A stretch of 64,000 bases of DNA from DATMER01 sp963741305 (GTDB lineage: Bacteria > Acidobacteriota > Thermoanaerobaculia > Multivoradales > UBA5704): NCBI GenBank assembly GCA_963741305.1, contig CAVUHL010000003.1, positions 3,224,001-3,288,000 on the forward strand. Direction: 5' to 3'. The translations under genes and the position numbers were made by a program. How positions within the stretch are numbered: the stretch's first letter is position 1; every line of letters starts with the position of its first letter. Positions 8,098-17,534 of the stretch are shown here, in pieces. Below the pieces are notes generated by a model. That model did not search any database. It was not told the origin of the DNA and saw only the letters and a list, made by a program, of their open reading frames with translations.

Positions 8098-9849
8098 ATG
8101 CCGACGAGAAAAGACAAGCTGCAGCGCCTTCAGGTTGCATCTCCTTGCTCCAGCTCCTGGGAGGCGATGCACGGCGACGGACGCAGACGCCATTGCCTGC
8201 AGTGCGACAAGCCCGTGTACGACTTCGCGCAGCTTACGCCGCGCGAGGTCGCGGGCGTGATCGAGGCCAGTCAAGGGAAGCTCTGCGCCCGCCTGACGCG
8301 CGACGACTGGGGACGGCTCCTCACCCTGGAGCCTCCGGTCACGGCGGATCCGCTCCCCTCCCGGCGGGTGTCGACGCTCGCGACGGCTGTGGTCACGGCC
8401 GTTCTCGGGTTCAGCGGAGCCGCATGGACCAATCCGGCCGCCACAGCCCCGCCAGCGGCGGAACAGGGGACCGGGGAGCGGCCAGAAAGCGACCGGCCAC
8501 AGCGGACCGGCAATGCCGGCAGCTCCCTGAGCGGCAGGCTCACCAACGAAGCCGGAGAGCCGGTCCCCGATGCCGAGGTCAAGCTCTACAACCAGCTCGA
8601 CCGGCAGGAGCGCGTCCGGCGGACGGACGCCGACGGAAGGTTCTCCTTCGCTTCCATAACGGCTGGGATCTATGAGCTCCAAGCCTCGGCCGGAGGGCAC
8701 CACGCGGCACAGCAGGGGAATATCCTGTTCTCGGCCGGAGAGAAGCGGCAGATCGGGCTGACCGTGCCGTCCGATGTGTGGGAAAGCATTGTCGCCGGCG
8801 AACCCTCGGGCATGGCTCTCGGCGGCGCGATCGCCGTGCCCGCGGAGCCGATGCACAGGCTCTACGAAGAGACCAGCCTGGTCGTCCTCGGCGTCGCTGG
8901 AAAGTCGGTCATCGTACGGCAGCAGGACTACACCTCGGAGGTGCGGACCGAGATCGTCATCTCGTCGGTCCTCAAGGGCGACACCCGGGAACGGGTGATC
9001 TCCGTCTACCACGATCAAATGTCGGACGAGGACCCGGAGAACCGTTTGCAGCCCGGCAACAACATACTTGCCTTCCTCACCCCCCGGGAGGCGGAGAACG
9101 GCCGGGGCTCGGACGGCTACGTCGCGGCGGATGCGCTATCCGGCCTCAGGGAGCTGCCCGATGAGGAGGTCGCCGCCTACCAGGAGCGGATCGAGGCGCT
9201 GGCGCAGATCCCGGAGAGCGGCGCAGCCCGCCCGGCGGAGATGCTGGAATGGCTGGTGGCGACCACCGAAGACCCGGCGACCCGCAAAGAAGCGGTCAAC
9301 GAGCTGAGCCAGGCAGTCCGGCAGTTGGAGTACCAGGCCGAGCAGCGCAAGATCCCGGTGGACCTTTACGCGCAGGGCTTGCAAGGCGTGTTCGCCGATT
9401 TTATCAGCGCCGGTGGCACGCCCGAGCGCGAGGTGAATCCGGTAATCCTGGCTGCATTCCTCACCGGCGCGCACCGGGAGCGGCTGGCCACGGCACTGCT
9501 GCGCACATCGCGCGTCGAGGATGCCGACCTCGCCCTCTACGACCTAGTCAGTCCATGGCACGACGACCGGCTGCTGCCCTGGCTCATCGACCAGCTCGAG
9601 ACCGCTGAGCTGTCGGGGTGGACAGGCCAGGGCCTGATGACGAGCATTGCCGAGGCGCTGGACGACGAGGGCCTTGCGAACCTCCTGGAGACGGGCGCAG
9701 CGCAGCGCAGGAATATCGAGGAGCAGCTCGACAACGCATCCGAAGACACCGAGCGGCAGCGCCTCGGCAGAAAACTGGAGGAAGCTGAAGAGGAGCTCCG
9801 GCGCCAGTTCGTTGGGGCGCTCCTGCAAATACGGGGGAATGTTTCATGA
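8098..9849 (+). CDS. membrane-associated protein with N-terminal zinc knuckle and carboxypeptidase-regulatory-like domain
   Basis: A 583-residue protein from the ATG at 8098 (ATGs at 8077 and 8083 and the ORF start at 8059 are alternatives). The N-terminus has C..SWEAM and C-L-Q-C-x-K-x-VYDF, a knuckle-plus-VYDF pattern widespread in anti-sigma-like proteins of Bacteroidota and Acidobacteriota. A membrane segment follows (TLATAVVTAVLGFSGAAW), then a carboxypeptidase-regulatory beta-sandwich (LSGRLTNEAGEPVPDAEVKL), a middle domain of unknown type and a charged helical C-terminus ending at about 575. Function unknown. It overlaps the converging S9 remnant by 6 bp. Confidence 0.65.
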   Translation: MPTRKDKLQRLQVASPCSSSWEAMHGDGRRRHCLQCDKPVYDFAQLTPREVAGVIEASQGKLCARLTRDDWGRLLTLEPPVTADPLPSRRVSTLATAVVTAVLGFSGAAWTNPAATAPPAAEQGTGERPESDRPQRTGNAGSSLSGRLTNEAGEPVPDAEVKLYNQLDRQERVRRTDADGRFSFASITAGIYELQASAGGHHAAQQGNILFSAGEKRQIGLTVPSDVWESIVAGEPSGMALGGAIAVPAEPMHRLYEETSLVVLGVAGKSVIVRQQDYTSEVRTEIVISSVLKGDTRERVISVYHDQMSDEDPENRLQPGNNILAFLTPREAENGRGSDGYVAADALSGLRELPDEEVAAYQERIEALAQIPESGAARPAEMLEWLVATTEDPATRKEAVNELSQAVRQLEYQAEQRKIPVDLYAQGLQGVFADFISAGGTPEREVNPVILAAFLTGAHRERLATALLRTSRVEDADLALYDLVSPWHDDRLLPWLIDQLETAELSGWTGQGLMTSIAEALDDEGLANLLETGAAQRRNIEEQLDNASEDTERQRLGRKLEEAEEELRRQFVGALLQIRGNVS

Positions 9850-10266
9850 CAGGTAACGGCCCAGCCAGGCAAAGACCTCTTTCCACCAGAGGACGCCGCC
9901 CTGGGGCTTGAGCTCCCCGTGGCCTTCGTCGGGGAAGATCACAATCCGCGAGGGTACGCCCTTGCCTTGCAGGATCCCGTAGAGATTGATCCCCTGCGTC
10001 ACGGGGACGCGGTGGTCCTTCTCTCCGTGCAGGATCAGCATGGGCGTTTTGAAGCTCCCGGCAAAGCGGCTCGGGGAGTAGAGGTCGATCCGTTGCGGGT
10101 CGGTCCATGGGGTGAAGACCACCTGCCTGCCGTCGGGAGAGAGCGCAGGGGAACCGGCGCGTTCCATGGCCCACAGGTCTTCGGGAACCATGGGGCGCTT
10201 GGCACTCGACATGGCAGAGAGGACGAAGAACGCGAGGGTGGCGAAACGCAGCGGGCAAGCGTGCAT
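9844..10266 (-). pseudogene. prolyl oligopeptidase (S9) remnant with a large in-frame internal deletion
   Basis: About 140 codons remain. After a signal-like start the N-terminal propeller opening is present (PEDLWAMERAGSPALSPDGR), then the frame jumps to the final hydrolase segment with the catalytic Asp (LHGEKDHRVPVTQG) and His (PDEGHGE). A complete S9 enzyme is roughly 600-700 residues with the nucleophile in GxSxGG; that serine and most of both domains are missing. The frame is intact, so a product could be made, but it cannot be catalytic. The ATG at 10266 is taken. Confidence 0.85.
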
Positions 10267-10306
10267 GCAGGATGGTAGCAGAGGCCTGCTGTATGCTTCC
10301 CCTGGA

Positions 10307-11548
10307 TTGTTCAGATTCCTCCACGCCGCAGACATTCATCTGGACAGCCCCCTCCGGGGCCTGGAGCGCTACGAGGGCGCGCCGGTGGAAGAGATCCGCG
10401 GCGCGACCCGCCGGGCTTTCGAAAACCTGGTGGACCTGGCGGCCTCCGAGGAAGTGGCCTTCCTCCTCCTCGCGGGCGACCTCTACGACGGCGACTGGAA
10501 GGATTACAACACCGGCCTCTTTTTCGCCGCCCAGATGCGCAGGCTGGATGAAGCGGGGATCCCCGTCTTCCTCATCGCCGGCAATCATGACGCCGCGAGC
10601 CAGATCACCCGCTCGCTCCGCCCTCCATCCAATGTCACGGTGCTCTCCACGAAAAAGCCGGAGACTCGTGTGCTCGACGAGTTGGAGGTGGCCATCCACG
10701 GCCAGGGGTTCGCTTCGGCCGCGGTGAGCGACGACCTCTCGCTCGTCTATCCCCCGGCGATTCCCCATCTCTTCAACATCGGACTGCTCCATACCAGTCT
10801 GAACGGCCGGCCGGGTCACGCGCCTTACGCTCCCTGCACCGTCGAGGGCCTGCGCTCCCGCGGTTATCAATACTGGGCGCTCGGCCATGTCCACCAGCGG
10901 GAGGTGGTCTGCAGCGATCCATGGATCGTCTTTCCGGGCGCCCTCCAGGGCCGCCACATCCGGGAGACCGGAGCCAAGGGGGCGACGCTGGTCACCGTCC
11001 GGGAGCGCGAGGTCGTGGAGGTGGAGCACCGCGACCTGGACGTTTTCCGCTGGGCCCTCTGCCCGGTGGATGCGACGGGGGCCGGGGATTCCGGCGAGAT
11101 CCTCGACCGGATCGGCAAGGCTCTCGAGCGGGAGGTGGCGGCGGCAGAGGGGCGGACCGTGGCGGTGCGCCTGGTCGTCGAGGGCGCCTGCCCGGCGCAT
11201 GGCGAGCTGCTCGCCTCGCCCGAGCGATGGGCCTCCGAATGCCGCGCTCTGGGAGGAGGATCTCTTTGGATCGAGAAGGTCCAGCTCCGCACCCGGCAGC
11301 CGGATGCCGTCCGGGCGGCGGACGATGCTCTCGGCGGCCTGCTCCGGTCCATTGAGGATCTGAAGGCCGGCGGCGGGCTCGCGGACCTGGCCGAGGGCTT
11401 CTTGGACCTCCGGCGAAAGCTGCCGCCGGAGCTGTTCGAGGACGCCGACGCTTTGGACCCCACCGATCCGGAGCGGCTGCGGAGCCTGCTCGGGGAGGTC
11501 GAGGATCTCCTCCTATCCCGCCTCCTGACGTCGCCGGAGGTTCCGTGA
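10307..11548 (+). CDS. SbcD/YhaO-like DNA repair metallophosphoesterase
   Basis: A 413-residue calcineurin-like nuclease of the Mre11/SbcD/YhaO family. The metal motifs are in order: FLHAADIHLDSPL, LLAGDLYDGDW, LIAGNHDA, HTSLNG and ALGHVHQRE. It should act with the ATPase encoded next as a double-strand-break end-processing nuclease. The best start is the TTG at 10307, giving the family-typical N-terminus; no ATG or GTG is well placed, and the minus-strand S9 remnant starts 40 bases away. The stop overlaps the next start as GTGA, so the subunits are translationally coupled. Confidence 0.9.
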   Translation: MFRFLHAADIHLDSPLRGLERYEGAPVEEIRGATRRAFENLVDLAASEEVAFLLLAGDLYDGDWKDYNTGLFFAAQMRRLDEAGIPVFLIAGNHDAASQITRSLRPPSNVTVLSTKKPETRVLDELEVAIHGQGFASAAVSDDLSLVYPPAIPHLFNIGLLHTSLNGRPGHAPYAPCTVEGLRSRGYQYWALGHVHQREVVCSDPWIVFPGALQGRHIRETGAKGATLVTVREREVVEVEHRDLDVFRWALCPVDATGAGDSGEILDRIGKALEREVAAAEGRTVAVRLVVEGACPAHGELLASPERWASECRALGGGSLWIEKVQLRTRQPDAVRAADDALGGLLRSIEDLKAGGGLADLAEGFLDLRRKLPPELFEDADALDPTDPERLRSLLGEVEDLLLSRLLTSPEVP

Positions 11549-14500
11549 GGCTCCTCGATCTCCACCTGAAGGCGTTCGGGCCGTTCACGGACCGCCGGCT
11601 CGACCTTTCGGAGCCGGGTTTGCATGTGATCTTCGGTGCCAACGAGGCGGGCAAGAGCTCGGCCCTCCGCGCCTTGAAAGTCCTCCTCTTCGGCTTCCAT
11701 CCGCGCAGCTCCGACGACTTCCTACACCCTTACGACCAGCTCCGGGTCGGCGGCCGGCTGCTCCTCGCGGACGGCTCCGAGATCTCCTTCCTTCGCCGCA
11801 AGGGCATGAAGAGCACCCTCCTCTCCCCGGAGGACGAGTCCCCCCTGAGCGAGGGGCTCCTCGACCGCTGCTTGCAGGGGATGGAAGAGAAGCTTTTCTC
11901 CAGCCTCTTCGGAATCGATCACGATGCTCTCGTGGCCGGGGGCCGCGAGCTGTTGGAGCAGCATGGCCAGGTCGGTCAGGCCCTCTTCGCCGCCGGTCTC
12001 GGCTCGCGCAACCTCCGCCGGGTGCTCGAATCGCTGGAGAAGGAAGCTGCCGACCTCTTCCGCGCCCAGGGCTCCAAGCCCCTGATCAACCAGGCTCTCT
12101 CCGACTACAAGGAGGCCAAGCGCGAGCTGGCCGCCGCCTCCCTCTCCGGCCGGGAGTTCGAGGGCGACCGCAAGGAGCTGGAGCGCCTGCGTAGCGAGAA
12201 GGACGCGCTCGGCCTCGAGATCGACAGCCTCGAGCGGGAGAGCAACCGCCTCCAGCGCCTGCGCCGGACCCTGCCCCTCCTCGCCGAGCGGCGCCATCTT
12301 CGGACGCGGCTCGGCGAGATGGAGCCTGCCGCCGTCCTCCCTGAGGATTTCCCCGACCGGAGGCGCAATGCGCAGGAGGCCCTGCGCAAAGCCCGCGAAG
12401 ACCAGGACCGCGCCGCGGCCGAGCGGAAGAGCCTCAAGGAGGAGGCGGCCGGGCTCACCGTGGCCTTACCCGTGCTGGCGCAGGCCGACTCCATCGAGCG
12501 CCTCCATACCGATGTGGGGCTGTACACGAAGAACTCCAGGGACCACTCCCGGCTTCGGTTGGAGAGGGACGAGCAGCAGGCCCAGGCTTTGGAGCTGCTG
12601 GAAGAGGTCCGTCCCGGAATGACTCTCGAGGAGGCCGAATCCCTGCGCCCGGCTGGGGACCGATGGATGCGGATCCAGGAGCTGGGCAACCAGAGGCAGG
12701 CCCTCGTCAACGGCTTGGAGCAAGCCCGGCGCGCGGCCGGAGAGGCCGAGAGGTCTCTGTCCATCGCCCGGGAGACGCTGGCAGGCTTGCCCGAGCCCCG
12801 GGACCCCGCTCCCCTCCGGCGCCAGGTCGAGACCGCCCGCCGAGCCGGACGCCTGGACGATCAGCGAGCCGAAGCCGCCGCCGCAATCCGCACCGAAAGC
12901 GAGCAGCTCCGGCTCGACATCGGCCGGCTCGGACTTTGGAAGGGTCCTCCCGAAGAGCTGGAGGCGCTGCCTGTCCCTCCGTCCGAGACCCTGGAGCGCT
13001 TCCGGCGGGACTTCGATGCCCTTGCCGAACGCCGCCGGGGCCTGGAAGAGAAACGCCGGACCGTTCAGGAATCGCTGAGCGAAACCGCACGGCAGTTGGA
13101 GAGGGCTGGCGCCGTTCCTACCGAGAAGGACCTTCTGGAGGCGCGGTCGCGGCGCGACCAGGCCTGGAATGCCCTGAAACAGGAGTGGGCCGAGACCGCA
13201 GCCTACGAGCGGATGGTCGGGGAGGCGGACGATCTGGCGGACCGCCTCCGCCGCGAGGCCGACCGCGTCCAGCTCCAAGCCCAGCTCTCCGCCCGGCGCG
13301 ACGAGCTTGCAGACGCAGCCGAGGCGCTCGACGCCGACCTCACCCGGTCGGTCGAGGAGACGGCCTGCGTCGAGGCCGCCTGGAAGGAGCTGTGGCAACC
13401 CTGCGGCATCGCTCCCCTCCCACCTCGGGAGATGCACCCGTCCTGGACCTCCCGCTACGAAAAGCTGCGCGCCAGGGCTGAATCCCTCCGGCAACACCGC
13501 CACAGGCTGGAAAGCCTGGAGGAAGCCGTCCGGCAGCAGAGGGCCGACCTCGCCGCCGTGCTCGGCGAGCTGGGAGAGGCCGTGCCCAGGCTGAAGGGAT
13601 TGGAGCCTGTCCTCGTCCGCGGCGAGGAAGCCGTCCACCGGCTGGAAGGCGAGGAGAGGCAGCGCGCCCGCCTCGAAGAGGAGCTGCGCAGCGCATCGGC
13701 CCGCGCCGCCAAAGCCCGGCAGGAAGAGGAGACCGCCCTCGCCGACCTGGAAGCCTGGAAGCGTTCCTGGTCCGGCACGATCAGCGGCCTGGGGCTCGGC
13801 GGCGACGCTCTCCCGTCCGAGGTCAGCCTGCTCGTCGACAGGTTGAACAAGATCTCCGAACGCCGCCGCGAAGCGGAAAAGCTCGGCCGCCGGGTCGCCG
13901 GCCTGGAGCGCGATCTGGAAGCCTTCCGCTCGGCCGTCCGCGCCCTGGCTGCCAATCTGACCATCGATCGGAAAGACCAGCATCCGGACCAGACCGCCGA
14001 TCATCTCCATGCCCTCCTCAAGCAGGCCCGCCGAGAGGACGACAAGCGCCAGGACTTGGAAAGCAGGATCGAGAAGCTCGACGGCCAGGTCCGCGGTGCC
14101 GAGGCCCTCCGGCGAGCCATGGAGGAACGCCTTGCCGGCCTGCGAGCGGAAGCCGGCTGCGGCGACGATGCCGGCCTCGAAGAGGCGGAACGCAGGTCCG
14201 CCGAGGTGCGGGAGCTCCGGAGGGAGCTCGACTACCGCGAGAAACAGCTCCTCAAGGAAGGAGCGGCCCTTGAAGGCTTGGAGCGCGAGGCCGAAGCCTT
14301 GGACGCGGACGCCGCGGACGCCCTCCCCGGCTTGATCGAGCAGCTCGGCAACGAGGTCGAAGGAAAGAAGGGCCGGATGGGCGACCTGCGCGAGGAGTTG
14401 GGCCGCCGGGATCTGGATCTCAAGCACCGGACGGGAGGAGACGCCGCGGCCCGGGCAGCCGAGCGCGCCCAGGAGATCCTCGCCCGCCTGCGCGACGGCG

Positions 14501-14985
14501 TGGAGAGCCACGTCCGGCTGCGCCTCGCGGGCACTCTCCTGCGCCGGGAAATCGAGCGCTACCGGGTGGAAAACCAGGCTCCCCTGCTGCGCCGCGCCGC
14601 GGACCTCTTCTCCACCCTCACCCTGGGGAGATACACGGGGCTCCAGACCGACTTTGGCGACGACGACGAGCCCGTGCTGGTGGGCATCCGGGAGGGGAAG
14701 CAGGTGCGGGTCGAGGGTATGAGTGAGGGAACGCGGGACCAGCTCTACCTATCCCTTCGCCTCGCCACCCTGGAAAAGTACCTCGATCACGCCGAGCCTC
14801 TCCCCTTCGTCGTGGACGACATCCTGATCAACTTCGACGACCGCAGGACCCAGGCGGCCTTGAGCGTCCTGGCCGAGCTCGCGAAGAAGACCCAGGTGAT
14901 CCTCTTCACCCATCACGAGCGCTTGAAGGAGATGGGCGAGGCGATGAGGAACGGGTCCGGGGTCTTCGTGCGCGAGCTCGGCTGA
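11545..14985 (+). CDS. SbcC/YhaN-like SMC-type ATPase
   Basis: A 1146-residue ABC-type ATPase with long coiled coils, the partner of the preceding nuclease. Walker A is GANEAGKSS (about 32-40). Roughly 150-1000 is charged, heptad-rich coiled coil. The C-terminal lobe has a signature-like MSEGTRDQLYLSLRLA, Walker B PFVVDDILINFDD and the switch histidine in ILFTHH. The length and the opening MRLLDLHLKAFGPF match YhaN-type proteins rather than E. coli SbcC, because no zinc-hook CxxC is visible at the coil apex. The GTG start at 11545 overlaps the upstream stop. Confidence 0.9.
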   Translation: MRLLDLHLKAFGPFTDRRLDLSEPGLHVIFGANEAGKSSALRALKVLLFGFHPRSSDDFLHPYDQLRVGGRLLLADGSEISFLRRKGMKSTLLSPEDESPLSEGLLDRCLQGMEEKLFSSLFGIDHDALVAGGRELLEQHGQVGQALFAAGLGSRNLRRVLESLEKEAADLFRAQGSKPLINQALSDYKEAKRELAAASLSGREFEGDRKELERLRSEKDALGLEIDSLERESNRLQRLRRTLPLLAERRHLRTRLGEMEPAAVLPEDFPDRRRNAQEALRKAREDQDRAAAERKSLKEEAAGLTVALPVLAQADSIERLHTDVGLYTKNSRDHSRLRLERDEQQAQALELLEEVRPGMTLEEAESLRPAGDRWMRIQELGNQRQALVNGLEQARRAAGEAERSLSIARETLAGLPEPRDPAPLRRQVETARRAGRLDDQRAEAAAAIRTESEQLRLDIGRLGLWKGPPEELEALPVPPSETLERFRRDFDALAERRRGLEEKRRTVQESLSETARQLERAGAVPTEKDLLEARSRRDQAWNALKQEWAETAAYERMVGEADDLADRLRREADRVQLQAQLSARRDELADAAEALDADLTRSVEETACVEAAWKELWQPCGIAPLPPREMHPSWTSRYEKLRARAESLRQHRHRLESLEEAVRQQRADLAAVLGELGEAVPRLKGLEPVLVRGEEAVHRLEGEERQRARLEEELRSASARAAKARQEEETALADLEAWKRSWSGTISGLGLGGDALPSEVSLLVDRLNKISERRREAEKLGRRVAGLERDLEAFRSAVRALAANLTIDRKDQHPDQTADHLHALLKQARREDDKRQDLESRIEKLDGQVRGAEALRRAMEERLAGLRAEAGCGDDAGLEEAERRSAEVRELRRELDYREKQLLKEGAALEGLEREAEALDADAADALPGLIEQLGNEVEGKKGRMGDLREELGRRDLDLKHRTGGDAAARAAERAQEILARLRDGVESHVRLRLAGTLLRREIERYRVENQAPLLRRAADLFSTLTLGRYTGLQTDFGDDDEPVLVGIREGKQVRVEGMSEGTRDQLYLSLRLATLEKYLDHAEPLPFVVDDILINFDDRRTQAALSVLAELAKKTQVILFTHHERLKEMGEAMRNGSGVFVRELG

Positions 14986-14989
14986 TCTC

Positions 14990-16351
14990 CTACCGCACCA
15001 GGTGGAACCGCTCCTGCCTGCGGTACGCCCAATGGCGCTCGCCCCGGTCGTCCAGATAAGCCTCTTCTTCCTGGCGGCAGGCGATGGGACGGTCTCCCCA
15101 CTCGGGAATCGCCGTGGTTGCCTGAAGCTCGATCGAGAACCAGGTGCCGGGCCGCAGCTTCAGGTCGCCGCGGACGGGCACCCCTTCCTGCCGGTCCCAG
15201 AGCCCGATCAGAGGACCGGCCGCGTGGCCGCGGTCGCCCACGGGATGGGTGTAGATGGTGCCGGTGATCCCCTCCGCGGCCATCGCGGCCCGAGCCGCCT
15301 TCAAAGCTTCGTTGCCCGTGCGGCCCGGCTTCATTTCCGCGAGCAGGATGTCCTGCAGACGGTTGCTGGTTGCAATGCACTGCCGGAGTCCCAGGGGCGG
15401 CGAGGCCTCCCCGTCCTTCAGCACGTAGCCCAGGTGCTGCGTGTCCGTATGGAGCCCGAGGGCGATCACGCCGAAATCAACCCAGAGGGCTTCGCCCCGG
15501 TTGATGACTCCGGTGCCCCAACCGTTTCCATCCGCCCGCTCAACGTTCGGCTGGAACCAGACCGTCATGCCCAGCTCCTGCACCCGCTGGCGGAACCACC
15601 ACTCCACGTCGTCGGTGGTGGTCACGCCGGGCTCGATCACCGCCCGTGAGAAGGCCGTGCCGATCAGGGCATGGACCGTCTCCTGGATCTCGCGGTAGCG
15701 CGGCATCATCTCGGGGATGCGGCTCTCCAGGTACTCGATGGCGAGGCGAGGCTCGCGCACGATCCGCTTGGACAGCTCCGGCCCCAGCGCGGCCTCCAGA
15801 GCCTCCCGCTCGCCGGCTCCGAGGCCATCCGAAAAGGCGTGCACGGGGTCGATGTTCAACGCGATCTTCTTCGGGTTCGCCTTCTCCACGAGCTGCCGCA
15901 GCAGACGCCACTGGTCGTCCCCCACCAGCTCGGCGTTCTGCACCGGCGGGTTGGGGTCCCGGTACGCGGTGAAGAGCCCGCCCTGATCGCCGCCGCCGAG
16001 GGCCAGCCGCACCACGCCCTTCTCGGGCCCCTGGTCATGGAAGACGTAGATCGACCGCCGCCGGGCCGCAAACGTCGTCGGTGAGACCATCGAGAAGAAG
16101 ACCGGATCCTCGGCGTACTCGCGCATGGACAGGATCCACATGTCCACGCCATGCCGCCGCAGGATCTCGGGCAGCACCCCGGTCAGCCGCTTCGAAAGCC
16201 AGGCCTGCTGCTCCACCGCCTGCTCACGCAAAGACGGAAGGGGATGAATCTGTGGGACGACGCTCTGGGGAACGGGAACCGGCTCCCACCCCGTGGCTGC
16301 GAATCCGGGGAGGGAGAAGAGAAAGAGGAGAAGAAGGGGTCGGATCTTCAT
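14990..16351 (-). CDS. exported M24 family metallopeptidase (Xaa-Pro aminopeptidase-like)
   Basis: A 453-residue protein with an N-terminal signal peptide (MKIRPLLLLFLFSLPGFA). The pita-bread domain metal ligands are in place: VDFG, LHTDTQH, THPVGDRGHAAG, WFSIELQ and EEEAYLDD. The N-terminal half is a creatinase-N-like domain. It should remove N-terminal residues, possibly before proline, from peptides outside the cytoplasm. It is convergent with the SbcC-like gene, separated by four bases. Confidence 0.85.
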   Translation of the reverse strand: MKIRPLLLLFLFSLPGFAATGWEPVPVPQSVVPQIHPLPSLREQAVEQQAWLSKRLTGVLPEILRRHGVDMWILSMREYAEDPVFFSMVSPTTFAARRRSIYVFHDQGPEKGVVRLALGGGDQGGLFTAYRDPNPPVQNAELVGDDQWRLLRQLVEKANPKKIALNIDPVHAFSDGLGAGEREALEAALGPELSKRIVREPRLAIEYLESRIPEMMPRYREIQETVHALIGTAFSRAVIEPGVTTTDDVEWWFRQRVQELGMTVWFQPNVERADGNGWGTGVINRGEALWVDFGVIALGLHTDTQHLGYVLKDGEASPPLGLRQCIATSNRLQDILLAEMKPGRTGNEALKAARAAMAAEGITGTIYTHPVGDRGHAAGPLIGLWDRQEGVPVRGDLKLRPGTWFSIELQATTAIPEWGDRPIACRQEEEAYLDDRGERHWAYRRQERFHLVR

Positions 16352-16402
16352 GGGCCGGGATCTTATCGCGGCCAGGCCGGTCTTTTCATCTCCTCTTTCT
16401 GA

Positions 16403-17461
16403 TCACAGGTGCGGTCCTAATTGTAGAGCCACTCCGGGGACATAATAGCAGGAGTTGTCCGTCGCCGGGATGTCCAGACGCCGCTTGCGGCATTTGGCCA
16501 ACTTCCCCGGCACGGTGGCGCAGTCCGCGGCCGTGTTGCAAATATGCGAGCAGGCGTTGGTGATCGGCAGTCCGAACTCGTAACAGGCGGAATCCTTGCA
16601 CTGGTTATTTTGCGTGCAGACCGTCCCCAGCGGACGCTTGTCGGCGACGCAACGGGACTTCGCGCTCTGGAGGGCGATTACGTTGGTGCCGCACATATTG
16701 AAAGCGCTCTTGGCCTTGACCGCCACCGGCACGTCAGAGCTGCACGCGTGGTCGACGCCTCCTTTGAAGCCAAAGGGGTGCAGCAGCTCATGGTTGATCG
16801 AAACGGCGGTGAGGAGCTTCCGGTCCACGATCTGCGGACCGGCCACGGGGTCATTGATGAAGTTCGGGCACTGCCACTCGCCGAACTTGAAGACGCACTT
16901 GAGGCCGCTCTGATTGGCGCACTGGCCGCCGGACGACGTATCCTTGACATGCACCCATTTCACTCCCTGGAGCTCGTACCCGCACTTTCCGATGAGATGG
17001 CGCCAGTCGAGCGCGGCGCCATAGATCACCCCCGGCGGCATGTAGGGCGAGCCCGCCGGGTTGCAATACCCCGAGCTCTTCTGGAGCTGCAGCGCGAGTT
17101 GCTCCGGAGTGGTGCCGAAGGGCGTGAGCATGTACCCGCCCGCAGTCACACTATTCACGTTCTTGTGGAAGACGAGCACGTAATCAGGCGGATCAGCGAG
17201 GTGACCTTTCACATAGTCGTGCATGGTCGTGGCCGCGTCCTGCCCGCCAAAGTGACCGAATACGACCTGCTTCAGCGAGTAGGTCTTGCCCGTAGCAGCC
17301 GAGAGCGACTGGCTCGCCATCGCGACCGTCTGGGCGATCTCCTGCTGCGTCACCTGGTAGTGGTCCTGGTTCACGATCGCCACGACCTCGATCTGAGCGG
17401 ACGCGGCCGCGCTGGCCAGGAAGAGCGCACAAGGAATCGCGGTTCTGAAAGGAAATCTCAT
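16403..17461 (-). CDS. secreted cysteine-rich protein with a metzincin-like HExxHxxG motif
   Basis: A 352-residue protein. It has a signal peptide to about residue 22, an unassigned domain, then HELLHPFG at 224-231, matching HExxHxxG of metzincin peptidases. The usual third ligand at 234 is a glycine; D237/H238 lie close by. The C-terminal 70 residues hold cysteine spacings (GTVCTQNNQCKDSAC and C-N-T-A-A-D-C) typical of secreted proteins in myxobacteria and related groups. A peptidase role is an inference from the motif. The ATG at 17461 has AGGAGAGG nearby upstream. Confidence 0.6.
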   Translation of the reverse strand: MRFPFRTAIPCALFLASAAASAQIEVVAIVNQDHYQVTQQEIAQTVAMASQSLSAATGKTYSLKQVVFGHFGGQDAATTMHDYVKGHLADPPDYVLVFHKNVNSVTAGGYMLTPFGTTPEQLALQLQKSSGYCNPAGSPYMPPGVIYGAALDWRHLIGKCGYELQGVKWVHVKDTSSGGQCANQSGLKCVFKFGEWQCPNFINDPVAGPQIVDRKLLTAVSINHELLHPFGFKGGVDHACSSDVPVAVKAKSAFNMCGTNVIALQSAKSRCVADKRPLGTVCTQNNQCKDSACYEFGLPITNACSHICNTAADCATVPGKLAKCRKRRLDIPATDNSCYYVPGVALQLGPHL

Positions 17462-17534
17462 CAAGCCTCTCCTATGTAGACTCCAGGAGAGGCGCGGGAA
17501 GGGCCGGAATGTTACGGCGCGCTGCTGCCGGGCC

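Noticed and set aside
12466..14511. Long minus-strand open frame opposite the SbcC-like gene
   Set aside because: Antisense frames stay open in GC-rich coding DNA. It has no domain or ribosome site, while the plus strand encodes an obvious ATPase. The same applies to other long antisense frames, such as those opposite the ABC exporter and the cytochrome.
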